Assembly: GCF_009847015.1 (NCBI RefSeq)
Contig: NZ_WVEM01000008.1
Location: 62,001-126,000, forward strand
Reading direction: 5' to 3'
Source of the DNA: Sunxiuqinia indica
Lineage (GTDB): Bacteria; Bacteroidota; Bacteroidia; Bacteroidales; Prolixibacteraceae
DNA length: 64,000 nucleotides
How positions within the stretch are numbered: the stretch's first letter is position 1; each line of letters starts with the position of its first letter. A model generated the notes under the pieces. It worked only from the letters and a program-made list of their open reading frames with translations. It was not told the DNA's origin and searched no databases. Below are positions 43,524-51,950 of this stretch, piece by piece. A program made the translations under genes and the position numbers.

Positions 43524-45467
43524 CTATTGTCTATAATTTGTATTGTTAGGCACCAGCCCCAGGCTTCCTAAAAAATCCATACATGCTGCTTTAACATTAT
43601 AGGACCGTCCTTCTTTATCGTGCGCCAGTTTTATGGTCTCTATAAAAGGCTCTTTTTCATCTATATACAAAAGATAATTCACAGCCATAAGTGCTAAATC
43701 TTCGTTATTGCTCAGGCAAAATGACTGCAATAACTGACGTGCCCTGGAATCGTGAAATTGTTGATAAGCTATAGCTGATGCAATCACAGAAACAGGAGGG
43801 TAATCATCATCCATAGCGTCCCGGATTTCTGAAGCATACTTTTCCAGTAGTTGCGCATTTTGAGAACGCAGCCCCATAGCTGCCCAATAACGAACAATCT
43901 TGTTTGTATCCTGCAAAAAAGCTATCTGCTGTTGGGCTACATTGCTGCCTACATATCCTGACAAAGAAGCCACTTTATATATTTCAGCTATAGGATACCT
44001 GGTAGTATCCAATCGGTAATTATAAGGTGCAACCGTCTTATTTACCAAGCTTAATTCGTATTCGGGTAAGAACATGATGTCTTTAGATTGTAATACCTCA
44101 TCCATCAGCTGCGACTCCATTTTTCCTACTATTTCTTTATAGTTAGGGTTATTTGCCAAATTTTGCGTTTCCCAGGGATCGGCTTCCAAATCAAAAAGAA
44201 AAACAGGTGGACGTTGCGCGAAAAGGTTATTTTGAAGCCGATCTAATTTACCAGCTTTATAATCCTCACGCATTTGCTGTTTTATTTCACCAATTTCCAT
44301 GTACCTGATGTACCTGAGTTCCGGCATGTAAGGCATAAAATTTCTGGAATACACATAACGACCGTCGGTTACCGTCCGAACCATATCTGGTCCATTGTCT
44401 GATCGGTCAGAAGAAATGACCAAGTGATTTGTTGGTTTTTGACGTTCGCTCCCAAAAAGAATCCTGCCTTCCATGTATTCAGGAACCTTTCCACCCGTCA
44501 GACTGATTAATGTTGGTGCCAAATCGGTAAAATCCACCAACTCATCGGTAACAACTTCTGTTCCCCAGGGAGAAAGCTCTTTATATTTTTCAGGAAACCA
44601 AACCACAAAAGGAACTCTGTAGCCATAGTTAATTCCGTTGGTTTTTCCTCTAGGCATACCCTCTCCGTGATCGGCATAGAAGAAAATTATGGTTTCGCCC
44701 AGCAGGCCATCAGCCTTTAATCGTTGAAGCAATTGTGCAATTTTTTTATCAGTCAGCTTTAAAGCATTGTAAACTCTTGCAAACTGTTTTCGCATCTCCG
44801 GACTATCATGATAAAACGGGGGCATTTCAAACTCATCATCTTTTATGATTTCGTCTTCATCTAAATTGGCTATAATGTTTCCTTTATACCATTCGTAGCT
44901 TTCTGTCATGGTACGCGATTGGTGTGACTCCGTAAAGTTGAAGACAGAAAAGAATGGCTGGCCTGTTTCCCGGTTCCACCAACCAGCTTTTCCAGAGCTT
45001 TCATTCCAGGCTTTAGCAATAAAACGCTCTTCGTCTTCAACATTATAGTCTGTTTTTTTATTGTTGGATGTGTAGTATCCAACTTCCTGCAAATACGCAG
45101 GAAACCCCTTTATAAAATCCGGCATTTGAATATCACTACGGTGATTGCCTGTACCTGTTTTGTATGTTTTAACACCTGTTATAATTGCCGTTCGGCTGGG
45201 AGAACAGACTGTGCCGGTAGAAAAAGCATTGGTAAACCGCACTCCTTCGTTTGCTAATTTATCCATAGTTGGGGTTCGCGCATCCTGGTTACCATAAACC
45301 CCCAAAAACTGTGGCGATGTATCTTCAAAGGTAATCCACAGGATGTTGGGTCTCTTTTCTTTTTCGGTACAGCCACTAATTAGCCACACCAAAGATGCCA
45401 AAATACAATATGTCTTGGCATTTCGTACTATTCCAACAAGGCAACTATAAAGCTTACTCTTTTTCAT
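43524..45467 (-). CDS. Sulfatase, S1 family, with C-terminal HEAT-like domain
   Basis: The 647-residue protein has a long lipoprotein-type signal (ASLVWLISGC) and a sulfatase domain with formylglycine Cys88 in CSPSRTAIITG, NILWITFEDTSP and FYADHGEGMPRGK, similar to heparan-N-sulfatase-like enzymes. After the domain (about residue 480) a helical region (QQQIAFLQDTNKIVRYWAAMGLRS, then ASAIAYQQFHDSRARQLLQ) has HEAT-like repeats, seen in some larger PUL sulfatases. The substrate is not known. Confidence 0.9.
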   Translation of the reverse strand: MKKSKLYSCLVGIVRNAKTYCILASLVWLISGCTEKEKRPNILWITFEDTSPQFLGVYGNQDARTPTMDKLANEGVRFTNAFSTGTVCSPSRTAIITGVKTYKTGTGNHRSDIQMPDFIKGFPAYLQEVGYYTSNNKKTDYNVEDEERFIAKAWNESSGKAGWWNRETGQPFFSVFNFTESHQSRTMTESYEWYKGNIIANLDEDEIIKDDEFEMPPFYHDSPEMRKQFARVYNALKLTDKKIAQLLQRLKADGLLGETIIFFYADHGEGMPRGKTNGINYGYRVPFVVWFPEKYKELSPWGTEVVTDELVDFTDLAPTLISLTGGKVPEYMEGRILFGSERQKPTNHLVISSDRSDNGPDMVRTVTDGRYVYSRNFMPYMPELRYIRYMEIGEIKQQMREDYKAGKLDRLQNNLFAQRPPVFLFDLEADPWETQNLANNPNYKEIVGKMESQLMDEVLQSKDIMFLPEYELSLVNKTVAPYNYRLDTTRYPIAEIYKVASLSGYVGSNVAQQQIAFLQDTNKIVRYWAAMGLRSQNAQLLEKYASEIRDAMDDDYPPVSVIASAIAYQQFHDSRARQLLQSFCLSNNEDLALMAVNYLLYIDEKEPFIETIKLAHDKEGRSYNVKAACMDFLGSLGLVPNNTNYRQ

Positions 45468-45478
45468 CAGTCATTTTG

Positions 45479-46948
45479 TTAAATAACATTTACAATTAGT
45501 CTTCTGTATGAAACAAGATTAGGCGTACCATCATCCTTAACTTCCAGAATGATGTGTATTTCTCCTTTTGGAGCCTGCTTAGGTATTTTCAATTTTGTAT
45601 GGGCTTTATTTTTATTCGTTATAATGCCAAACGTGGTGGAGACTTCATGATATATCCACCAATTGAACGATAATTTATTCCCATCAGGATCTGAACTGGC
45701 ACTGGCATCAATAGTAATGGCCTCTCCTGGTTTCACTCTTTTCAGAATGATTTTTTTACCGGAATCGCCATTGATTGAAGCCGCCGGATTATGGTTCGTT
45801 TTTTCAAAAGAAGACACACACCAATGCATTCGGGCTGCAAAATCATTTTGGTAAGCTTCTCTCCAGCGGGCTATTGCCCATTTTCTGCGTAATGCTCCAT
45901 CTTGTTCGCCCGACCAATGATCATCTTGAGTATCAACGAAGTGATTACCCGAAAAGTGCTCAAAACGGCCACCCCATCCACCCCATTCCGGATGCCCGGG
46001 AGCACTTAACCCGTTGGTCAAAAAATAAAACCAAGATGGCGTATCTCCTTCCTTAGTTCCTTTGGTATTTCTTGAAGTATTTGGATTTTGATTGACAATT
46101 GGGTAATCTTCACCCAGCTCGCCTTTGTTTAATATCGCAGACTGTAACCATTCTTTAGAACCGAAATACTCAATACCCGATTTCACAAGCGGTAATGTGG
46201 CATAATCTCCGCCTTTACTGTCGTTTTGATACATTCCGCGAAACGACGCAGCCTTAGTATCCATCCATGAGGGGCCACTTTCTATATAAAAAACTGTAGG
46301 GAAACTTGTATAAATCCATTCACCTGTTCCGATATTAAATCCATTAGGATATTGATCGGCAATGGCATAGATTCTTATTTTTGAAATAAATATTTTTAAA
46401 TCGTCTTCCGACCTGGTGTCTTTTACGTTTAGCAAGGCCTGCGCCAAATCATGCGAACCACCCCACACCACAATATTCAGTATTTCGTCGCCGCTATCTA
46501 CCGTTTTAATAATATGCTCTGTTCCGGGCGTGGTCTTACCTGCTTGCAAAAAACCACTACCGGCCTTGGCTTCTCCTTCAAAAACCAAGGCTCTTAAAAC
46601 CTCCGCTTTGGGATACCCCGATGCGTGTTTACTAAGCTGTTTTTGAACCCGTTGATAGTCATCAATAATCGGATCAATTAAATAGCTGTTGATTTTAAGT
46701 TCGGGCTGTCGTCTGTTACCTGCTGCTGTTACAATAATACCGGTTAACCTAAATTCGTTGGCGTAAAGCAATAAACGTCGTAAAGACTGTATATCATCAG
46801 GATCGGCACCAATATCGGTTAATACCAGCAAACGCGGTTGTTCCTCTTTTTCAACCTGTTGTGCCAAAGCACAATTTACCAACGTAATGGTTATTAAAAG
46901 AAGGCAACCATAGCTTCTGACCCTATTTAAAAGAGTTTTTTTAATCAT
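45479..46948 (-). CDS. DUF1593 (nucleoside-hydrolase-like) exported protein
   Basis: The protein of about 489 residues has a signal peptide, then a DUF1593 domain that starts QPRLLVLTDIGADPDDIQSLRRLLLYANEF, whose Asp-rich DxxxDPDD pattern is that of nucleoside-hydrolase-like metal sites, and a PKD/Ig-like C-terminal domain (AITIDASASSDPDGNKLSFNWW). Family members occur in PULs of plant and algal glycans, but the reaction is not established. ATG 46948 gives a normal basic signal-peptide start; ATG 46972 adds eight residues. Confidence 0.82.
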   Translation of the reverse strand: MIKKTLLNRVRSYGCLLLITITLVNCALAQQVEKEEQPRLLVLTDIGADPDDIQSLRRLLLYANEFRLTGIIVTAAGNRRQPELKINSYLIDPIIDDYQRVQKQLSKHASGYPKAEVLRALVFEGEAKAGSGFLQAGKTTPGTEHIIKTVDSGDEILNIVVWGGSHDLAQALLNVKDTRSEDDLKIFISKIRIYAIADQYPNGFNIGTGEWIYTSFPTVFYIESGPSWMDTKAASFRGMYQNDSKGGDYATLPLVKSGIEYFGSKEWLQSAILNKGELGEDYPIVNQNPNTSRNTKGTKEGDTPSWFYFLTNGLSAPGHPEWGGWGGRFEHFSGNHFVDTQDDHWSGEQDGALRRKWAIARWREAYQNDFAARMHWCVSSFEKTNHNPAASINGDSGKKIILKRVKPGEAITIDASASSDPDGNKLSFNWWIYHEVSTTFGIITNKNKAHTKLKIPKQAPKGEIHIILEVKDDGTPNLVSYRRLIVNVI

Positions 46949-47015
46949 TATTTCAAATTGTGTGCGCAACATTTACGGTTTTACAATGAGACGCGTTTTA
47001 ACTTCAATAGATTTT

Positions 47016-47720
47016 CTATTCATTGCAAATTGCTCTTAATGAACCTGCTATATAAGCTGCCTGAAGCTCACGAACTTTGTCGTTGTAGTGAACATGGTCG
47101 ATATAGCTGCTATCGCCACCAATGTTTTTTGTAAATGTATACAGGTCAATTACCGGGATATTGGCATCGTGCATCAAACTATCGGCAATTTTATTGTAAG
47201 CTATCACGTCTGCGGCATGTCGTTGAAAAGAATCTTTTCGCCTAGGTGGATTATGAATAGAATCTACAACAGCCGTTGTTCTTACCCAAACCAACTGAAC
47301 ATTTTTATCTTTGATTAATGCTAAAACAGCTTCTAAATTTCTTTTATAATCTTCTGAATTAACCTGATAGCTCCCATCCTTTGGATTTACTTTTACATCA
47401 TGAAGTCCGCAATTAAGCAGTAAAACATCCGGCGAAAAAGAAGGACTTTTGTATCTTTCTGTTAAATATGCAAGGGCACTTCTCGAGTCTCCTCCATTAC
47501 TTCCTCTCATAATACCACTAGATTTAGGTAAGCCTAAATCATCTCGCTTTCTATCAAAGGAAAAATCTTCTTTTAAATAACCTTCCAAATACTTTCCATA
47601 ATGTTCTGATATACTATCTCCCAACACAAATAATTCTGATTTTCTTTCCTGTAATCCCATTGAAAGCATTAAAAATGCGATGGGTATTACCAGAAGAATC
47701 TTCACTTGTTTTGATTTCAT
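47016..47720 (-). CDS. SGNH/GDSL-family hydrolase, copy 1
   Basis: The 234-residue exported protein (signal KILLVIPIAFLMLSMG) has the four SGNH blocks: GDSISEHYG (nucleophile Ser), RGSNGGDS (Gly), LLNCGLHD (Asn) and DHVHYND (catalytic His). It is a probable esterase acting on acyl groups of the glycan. It is one of two tandem copies with the same length; this copy keeps the normal GDS block. ATG 47720 is used; the TTG 24 bases upstream derives from the adjoining duplicated fragment. Confidence 0.85.
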   Translation of the reverse strand: MKSKQVKILLVIPIAFLMLSMGLQERKSELFVLGDSISEHYGKYLEGYLKEDFSFDRKRDDLGLPKSSGIMRGSNGGDSRSALAYLTERYKSPSFSPDVLLLNCGLHDVKVNPKDGSYQVNSEDYKRNLEAVLALIKDKNVQLVWVRTTAVVDSIHNPPRRKDSFQRHAADVIAYNKIADSLMHDANIPVIDLYTFTKNIGGDSSYIDHVHYNDKVRELQAAYIAGSLRAICNE

Positions 47721-47727
47721 TTTATTC

Positions 47728-47944
47728 CTAATTTTCAAATTCAACTTTTATATTTTCAATTCTCGATTTATCCTTTGGCAAACAACCAATTAGCTCTAAA
47801 TCTTTAAGACTTTTTATCTGTTTGCCCTCCACAACAAGGTTTATAAAGGTGATCTTACAATCGTAACCCGGTTCTGCATGTAGAAATAATCCTGCGAACT
47901 GTTCCTTGTATCTTCCTTTCCAGTCTTATACACCGCTAAATTTT
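47728..47944 (-). pseudogene. 3'-end fragment of beta-helix hydrolase gene (duplication by-product)
   Basis: The minus strand repeats the last 70 codons of the gene at 48,657 (YKTGKED, later VEGKQIKSLKDLELIGCLPKD-like text), with its own stop TAG at 47,728-47,730. A one-base loss after KED shifts the frame. It has no start and arose with the 929-base duplication. Confidence 0.8.
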
Positions 47945-48649
47945 CTATTTACCATAAATAGATCTTAATGAACCTGCGATATAAGCTGCTTGAAGTTCGC
48001 GAACCTTGTCATTGTAATGAATATGGTCTACATAGCCATTTTCGCCAGCAATATTTCTTGTAAATGTATACAAGTCAATTACAGGTATATTTGCATCGTA
48101 CATCAAATCATCTGCGATCTTATTATAAGCTACCACGTCTGCAGCATGTCTTTGAAACGAATTTTTCCGTCTGGGTGTATTATGAATAGAATCTACAACA
48201 GCCGTTGTTCTAACCCAAATCAATTTTACATCTTTTTCCTTGGTTAGTTCTAAAATTGCTTCCAGATTTTTTTTATAATCTTCTGAATTGACCTGATAGG
48301 TCCCATCATTTGGACTTACTTTTATATCATGACTTCCGCAATTAAGTAGTAACACATCTGGTGAGAAAGAAGGGTCTTTAAATCGTTCTGTTAAATAAGC
48401 AAGGGCACTTCTGGAATCTCCTCCATTACTTCCTCTCATGATACCAGATGATTTAGGTAGGCCTAAATCATCTCGCTTTCTATCAAATGAAAAGTCTTCC
48501 TTTAAGAAATCTTCTAAATATTCCCCATAATGTTCTGATATACTAGTTCCTAAAACAAATAATTTTGCCTTCTTTTCCTGCATTCCCATTGAAAGCATTA
48601 AAAATGCGATAGGTATTACCAGAAGAATCTTCACTTGTTTTGATTTCAT
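47945..48649 (-). CDS. SGNH/GDSL-family hydrolase, copy 2 (altered GDS block)
   Basis: The 234-residue tandem copy of the gene at 47,016 has the same signal peptide and the blocks RGSNGGDS, LLNCGSHD and DHIHYND. Block I reads GTSISEHYG in place of GDSISEHYG: the nucleophile Ser remains but the neighbouring Asp, nearly invariant in the family, is Thr. Whether this changes activity or specificity is unknown. The gene starts eight bases after the stop of the beta-helix gene. Confidence 0.82.
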   Translation of the reverse strand: MKSKQVKILLVIPIAFLMLSMGMQEKKAKLFVLGTSISEHYGEYLEDFLKEDFSFDRKRDDLGLPKSSGIMRGSNGGDSRSALAYLTERFKDPSFSPDVLLLNCGSHDIKVSPNDGTYQVNSEDYKKNLEAILELTKEKDVKLIWVRTTAVVDSIHNTPRRKNSFQRHAADVVAYNKIADDLMYDANIPVIDLYTFTRNIAGENGYVDHIHYNDKVRELQAAYIAGSLRSIYGK

Positions 48650-48656
48650 TTTATTA

Positions 48657-50165
48657 TTAGTTGTTAAATTCAACTTTTACATTTTCAATTCTCGATTTAT
48701 CCTTTGGCAAACAACCTACCAGCTCTAAATCGTTAAGGCTTTTTATCTGCTTGCCCTCCACAACAAGATTTATAAAGGTGATCTTGCAATCATACCCCGG
48801 CTCGGCATACAGAAATAGTCCGGCAAATTTTTTCTTGTTATCTTCTTTTCCGGTTTTATACACCGTTAAATTCTCTATAGTCATATTGATATTCCCTCTA
48901 AAAGCCTCTGTGGTTCCCATAAAATCGACGGCACTTATTTGCAATATTGAAGTTTCGGCATACTCAATTGTTGCGTTTTTAATATGAAGCGACTTTATGT
49001 CACTTTCCTTATTTCTGTCGCTAAACTTAAACTGCCCTGTGTGAATTATATCTAAACCATCTACCACAATATTGCTTATATCGCTTGAAGCCTGAGTACC
49101 GATTTTAAAACCACTGGCCTGGCCGTTTCGTACAACATTATTGGTTATCTTAAAATCAGTCATCGGAATATAGGGTACCTCCATTGTCTTCGGACAAATA
49201 GCGTCATCTCCGGTTAAAAGAATATTATCCGATATTTCAACATGCTGACAATTGTCCGGGTCTATGCCATCGGCGCCATGTGGATAACGTAACACAGCAA
49301 TGTTGTTTATTTTAAGATAGTTGCAATAATGAGGAACAACGGCAAAACCGCCTCCCCGTATTTTTACCCCATTTTTATGCACACGGGCTCCTCCCATCCT
49401 GATTATAATTCCTTCAACGGTGAGATTATCACAATTTCGGGGTTCTAATACAAAACTGGTAGATGGGAAATTGGTTTGAAGCGCCCCTCTCCCACTAATT
49501 GTAATATGATCTTTATCTTTTATAACGAGTGGAGTTTGGTTACTGCTGATGATTGCCCCGCTCTCCAAATACACAGTTGTATTACTCTTTTTTACCGTAA
49601 ACTGCCCCCGGTAAATACCTTTAGGGAAATAAACTGTTCCACCCGAAGGGCACTGATCAAAAGCACGTTGCGGACTGGAATAATCTAAAACGTTCAATAC
49701 GTTGGCATCCGAAACATCAGGAACATCCTCTTCTTTTGGCATAGCAATAATGGCTAAAATCCCTTCTTTTTCAACATCCTGATCGTTATCGTTAGGAGTA
49801 TTAATTCCTAAAATCAGTTTTTGAGGTTTATCAATCGTAAAGGTTAAAACCTTATCTTCAATTTTATACGGAATATTTTTTCGCAAAGGACTCAACCAGG
49901 TACTGTTTGGATCAATCAGATCCTTAAACGTAACCTCCACCTCTACTGGCTCATCCATATCAAAATGCACATAACTTACAAAGTTATATTCCTGATCGTA
50001 CGCAGGCTCATACACCTTGTAATGATGCACATAGGCTCTCTCTCCATTTATTTTTACAGAATAAAATGTGCTTGCCGGATCAATGTGTTCTCCTCCGTGC
50101 ACAATAACTTCTCCAAATGAAAAGATGGGAAAAAGCAGAAATAGTAAATAAAGATTTTTTTTCAT
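48657..50165 (-). CDS. Beta-helix glycoside hydrolase (GH28/GH49-like)
   Basis: The 502-residue exported protein (signal to about residue 18) has an N-terminal beta-sandwich (about 20-140) followed by a right-handed beta helix. DGIDPDNCQHVEISDN and LTGDDAICPKTM carry an Asp triad like GH28/GH49, but the usual GHG and RIK motifs are replaced by NGQASGFKIGTQAS. The sandwich-plus-helix layout is closer to GH49-like enzymes than to its two GH28 neighbours. It may act on another uronic or neutral linkage. Its 3' end was duplicated with the SGNH gene. Confidence 0.72.
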   Translation of the reverse strand: MKKNLYLLFLLFPIFSFGEVIVHGGEHIDPASTFYSVKINGERAYVHHYKVYEPAYDQEYNFVSYVHFDMDEPVEVEVTFKDLIDPNSTWLSPLRKNIPYKIEDKVLTFTIDKPQKLILGINTPNDNDQDVEKEGILAIIAMPKEEDVPDVSDANVLNVLDYSSPQRAFDQCPSGGTVYFPKGIYRGQFTVKKSNTTVYLESGAIISSNQTPLVIKDKDHITISGRGALQTNFPSTSFVLEPRNCDNLTVEGIIIRMGGARVHKNGVKIRGGGFAVVPHYCNYLKINNIAVLRYPHGADGIDPDNCQHVEISDNILLTGDDAICPKTMEVPYIPMTDFKITNNVVRNGQASGFKIGTQASSDISNIVVDGLDIIHTGQFKFSDRNKESDIKSLHIKNATIEYAETSILQISAVDFMGTTEAFRGNINMTIENLTVYKTGKEDNKKKFAGLFLYAEPGYDCKITFINLVVEGKQIKSLNDLELVGCLPKDKSRIENVKVEFNN

Positions 50166-50290
50166 ATCGTTTAATTCATGACAGTTACTGGAATAAAATG
50201 AGTTTTCATCAATAATGCTTCACAGGCTAGAACTCAACAGAACAGGTAATATCTTAACTGTCAAATCATTTGACAATCCGATTTCACAGA

Positions 50291-51592
50291 CTAAACAAGT
50301 TCTACTGCGTCGGCATATATTTTTCTAATTCGTTCGTTGGTTTTCACTATTTGCTCTTGTGCCATTTTGTAATTCACATGAACAGTCATAAGCTGATCTG
50401 CAATTTGTTTTCCTTCAGTTTCCATAATTTCGAATACCCAGTCGTCGTAGCCCAAATCATAATACATCTGCCCCTTGATCGTATCCTCAGGCTGTCGTAA
50501 ATAAAATGCAGGAGTCCCATTGTGCAATGCAATAATTGGGGAATGACACTCAAAACTCAACACACTATGAGCGTTTCTATAGACCGAAGCCGCTTCGTCG
50601 GGCATCCAGTATCCACGTTTTACCACATAAGGTTTTACATCTTCAGGCAGAGGATCAATAAGAAGTTCATCCATAATTTCAACTTCATAAACCATTTCCG
50701 GACAAACCAATACTTTGTTTCCTGTTTCTCTCACCCAACGTATCATTGCCTCTCGCAGTTTTGCATGGTCTTCTTCTTTGTATTTCGAGTTCGTTTCTTC
50801 TACATTCTTAATTCTTTCTTCCGACCATTTCCAATCGGTGAATTTATAATACGGAGTGCGGCGTAAACGTGGCACGGCACATATAAACTTCTTAGTTTCC
50901 AATCCGTTTTCAGCTAAAAATGCTGCAGCTCTCTGGTCATCACGAATCTCCATAAAGAAGGTCGCATCGGGGACAAATGAAACATGTTCTCCCGAAATAC
51001 CACTTTCTGACAGGACTTCTAATGATGCCGTTTCTCGTGTATATATAAAAGAAGCTTTAGAAAGTAATTCTTTTAATGATTTGCCTACCGATTGAATGGT
51101 TACACCAAATATCCCAAAGGGCTTTCCGGTAGCTGCCAGCCAAGCCTCTAGATTTTTTTGACCTTGAACAGAAGGCCCAGAACCATGAATCATGATATCT
51201 GATTCCTTAAATGCATCTAGTACTTCAACACTTGTTACTTTTTTGTCATCATCTACATTTCCATAAATTACCTTAACATTTGGAAAGTTCCTATGCAGAA
51301 GTTCTTTTACCGGTTCTATTGCCAGACTCCTTTTCCAGAGGATGACTTTTGCTTTTGGCAAAAAGGTTAGTAAAACACGAAGAAGACCCGGAGTATGGGC
51401 AATATCCCCAATATTGACATCCTGCCAGCCCGAAAGCAAAAGGATAGTTCTCCCTTCTCCCAAGTTCACATCTTCATTCTGAGAAGGTAGCAGCTTTTCT
51501 TCACTCTTAACCATTTCCGGAGTAAAAAGCATTGCAAACACAGTTGATGAACTTAGGTTCAAGAATCTACGTCGGTTTATTTTCTTGTTCAT
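50291..51592 (-). CDS. Tat-exported polysaccharide pyruvyl transferase-like protein
   Basis: The 433-residue protein opens MNKKINRRRFLNLSSSTVFAM, a twin-arginine (Tat) signal. The rest follows the polysaccharide pyruvyl transferase (WcaK/CsaB-type) pattern: LLSGWQDVNIGDIAHTPGLLRVL, IMIHGSGPSVQGQ, GVTIQSVGKSLKELLSKASFIYTRETASLEVL and HSVLSFECHSPIIALHNGTPAFYL. Known members use phosphoenolpyruvate in the cytosol to add pyruvate ketals to surface polymers, whereas export here would place it in the periplasm, away from that donor. Its place among degradative genes suggests another role, possibly on pyruvylated sugars; this is speculation. Confidence 0.75.
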   Translation of the reverse strand: MNKKINRRRFLNLSSSTVFAMLFTPEMVKSEEKLLPSQNEDVNLGEGRTILLLSGWQDVNIGDIAHTPGLLRVLLTFLPKAKVILWKRSLAIEPVKELLHRNFPNVKVIYGNVDDDKKVTSVEVLDAFKESDIMIHGSGPSVQGQKNLEAWLAATGKPFGIFGVTIQSVGKSLKELLSKASFIYTRETASLEVLSESGISGEHVSFVPDATFFMEIRDDQRAAAFLAENGLETKKFICAVPRLRRTPYYKFTDWKWSEERIKNVEETNSKYKEEDHAKLREAMIRWVRETGNKVLVCPEMVYEVEIMDELLIDPLPEDVKPYVVKRGYWMPDEAASVYRNAHSVLSFECHSPIIALHNGTPAFYLRQPEDTIKGQMYYDLGYDDWVFEIMETEGKQIADQLMTVHVNYKMAQEQIVKTNERIRKIYADAVELV

Positions 51593-51899
51593 AATAGATT
51601 ATTTCATCCCAATTAATTCTTTCGAAATTAGTTGAGAAGTATGTTATCGGATTTGATATTCTGTCGCCTAACTCGTCAATACTCTTTCACGTCAGGATTT
51701 CATCGAAACTTTATGTACAACAGTTGAATATGGAAGTAGTGTGAATACAATTCTTATATTTTTTTAGAAAAGATTTTCCCTGCTTAATTTAAAATTCTAT
51801 CCGCTCAAGAAAACCAAAGTATTCTTAAGTTTGTAAGAAATGGCCCCCGGAAAGCTTAGAATATTCATTTGGCAAAACCGAAAACAATTTTGCTGAATA
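51593..51899. other. Intergenic region between SusD gene and enzyme genes
   Basis: About 300 bases with no protein-like frame. It separates susCD from the long block of enzyme genes and should hold a promoter for the latter; I could not place one with confidence. Confidence 0.4.
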
Positions 51900-51934
51900 C
51901 CCTCTCCCGGGTTTTACCAAACACCGGAAGAGGG
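51900..51934 (-). terminator. Hairpin after SusD gene
   Basis: CCCTCT-CCCGG (51,900-51,910) pairs with CCGGAAGAGGG (51,924-51,934), 16 bases beyond the SusD stop. It could weaken read-through from susCD into the enzyme genes. No long T-run follows. Confidence 0.55.
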
Positions 51935-51950
51935 ATGTTTCAACTAAAAC

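Larger units (their letters stand above)
47016..48873. repeat. 929-base tandem duplication
   Basis: Two direct units, about 47,016-47,944 and 47,945-48,873, each hold an SGNH hydrolase gene followed (in plus coordinates) by the 3' end of the beta-helix gene. Gene ends and starts are offset by exactly 929 bases (47,016 to 47,945; 47,720 to 48,649). The copies have diverged at scattered positions, so the event is not brand new. Confidence 0.85.

Noticed and set aside
47728-47944. A separate small gene between the two SGNH genes
   Set aside because: The sequence is a frameshifted copy of the 3' end of the gene at 48,657, without a start.
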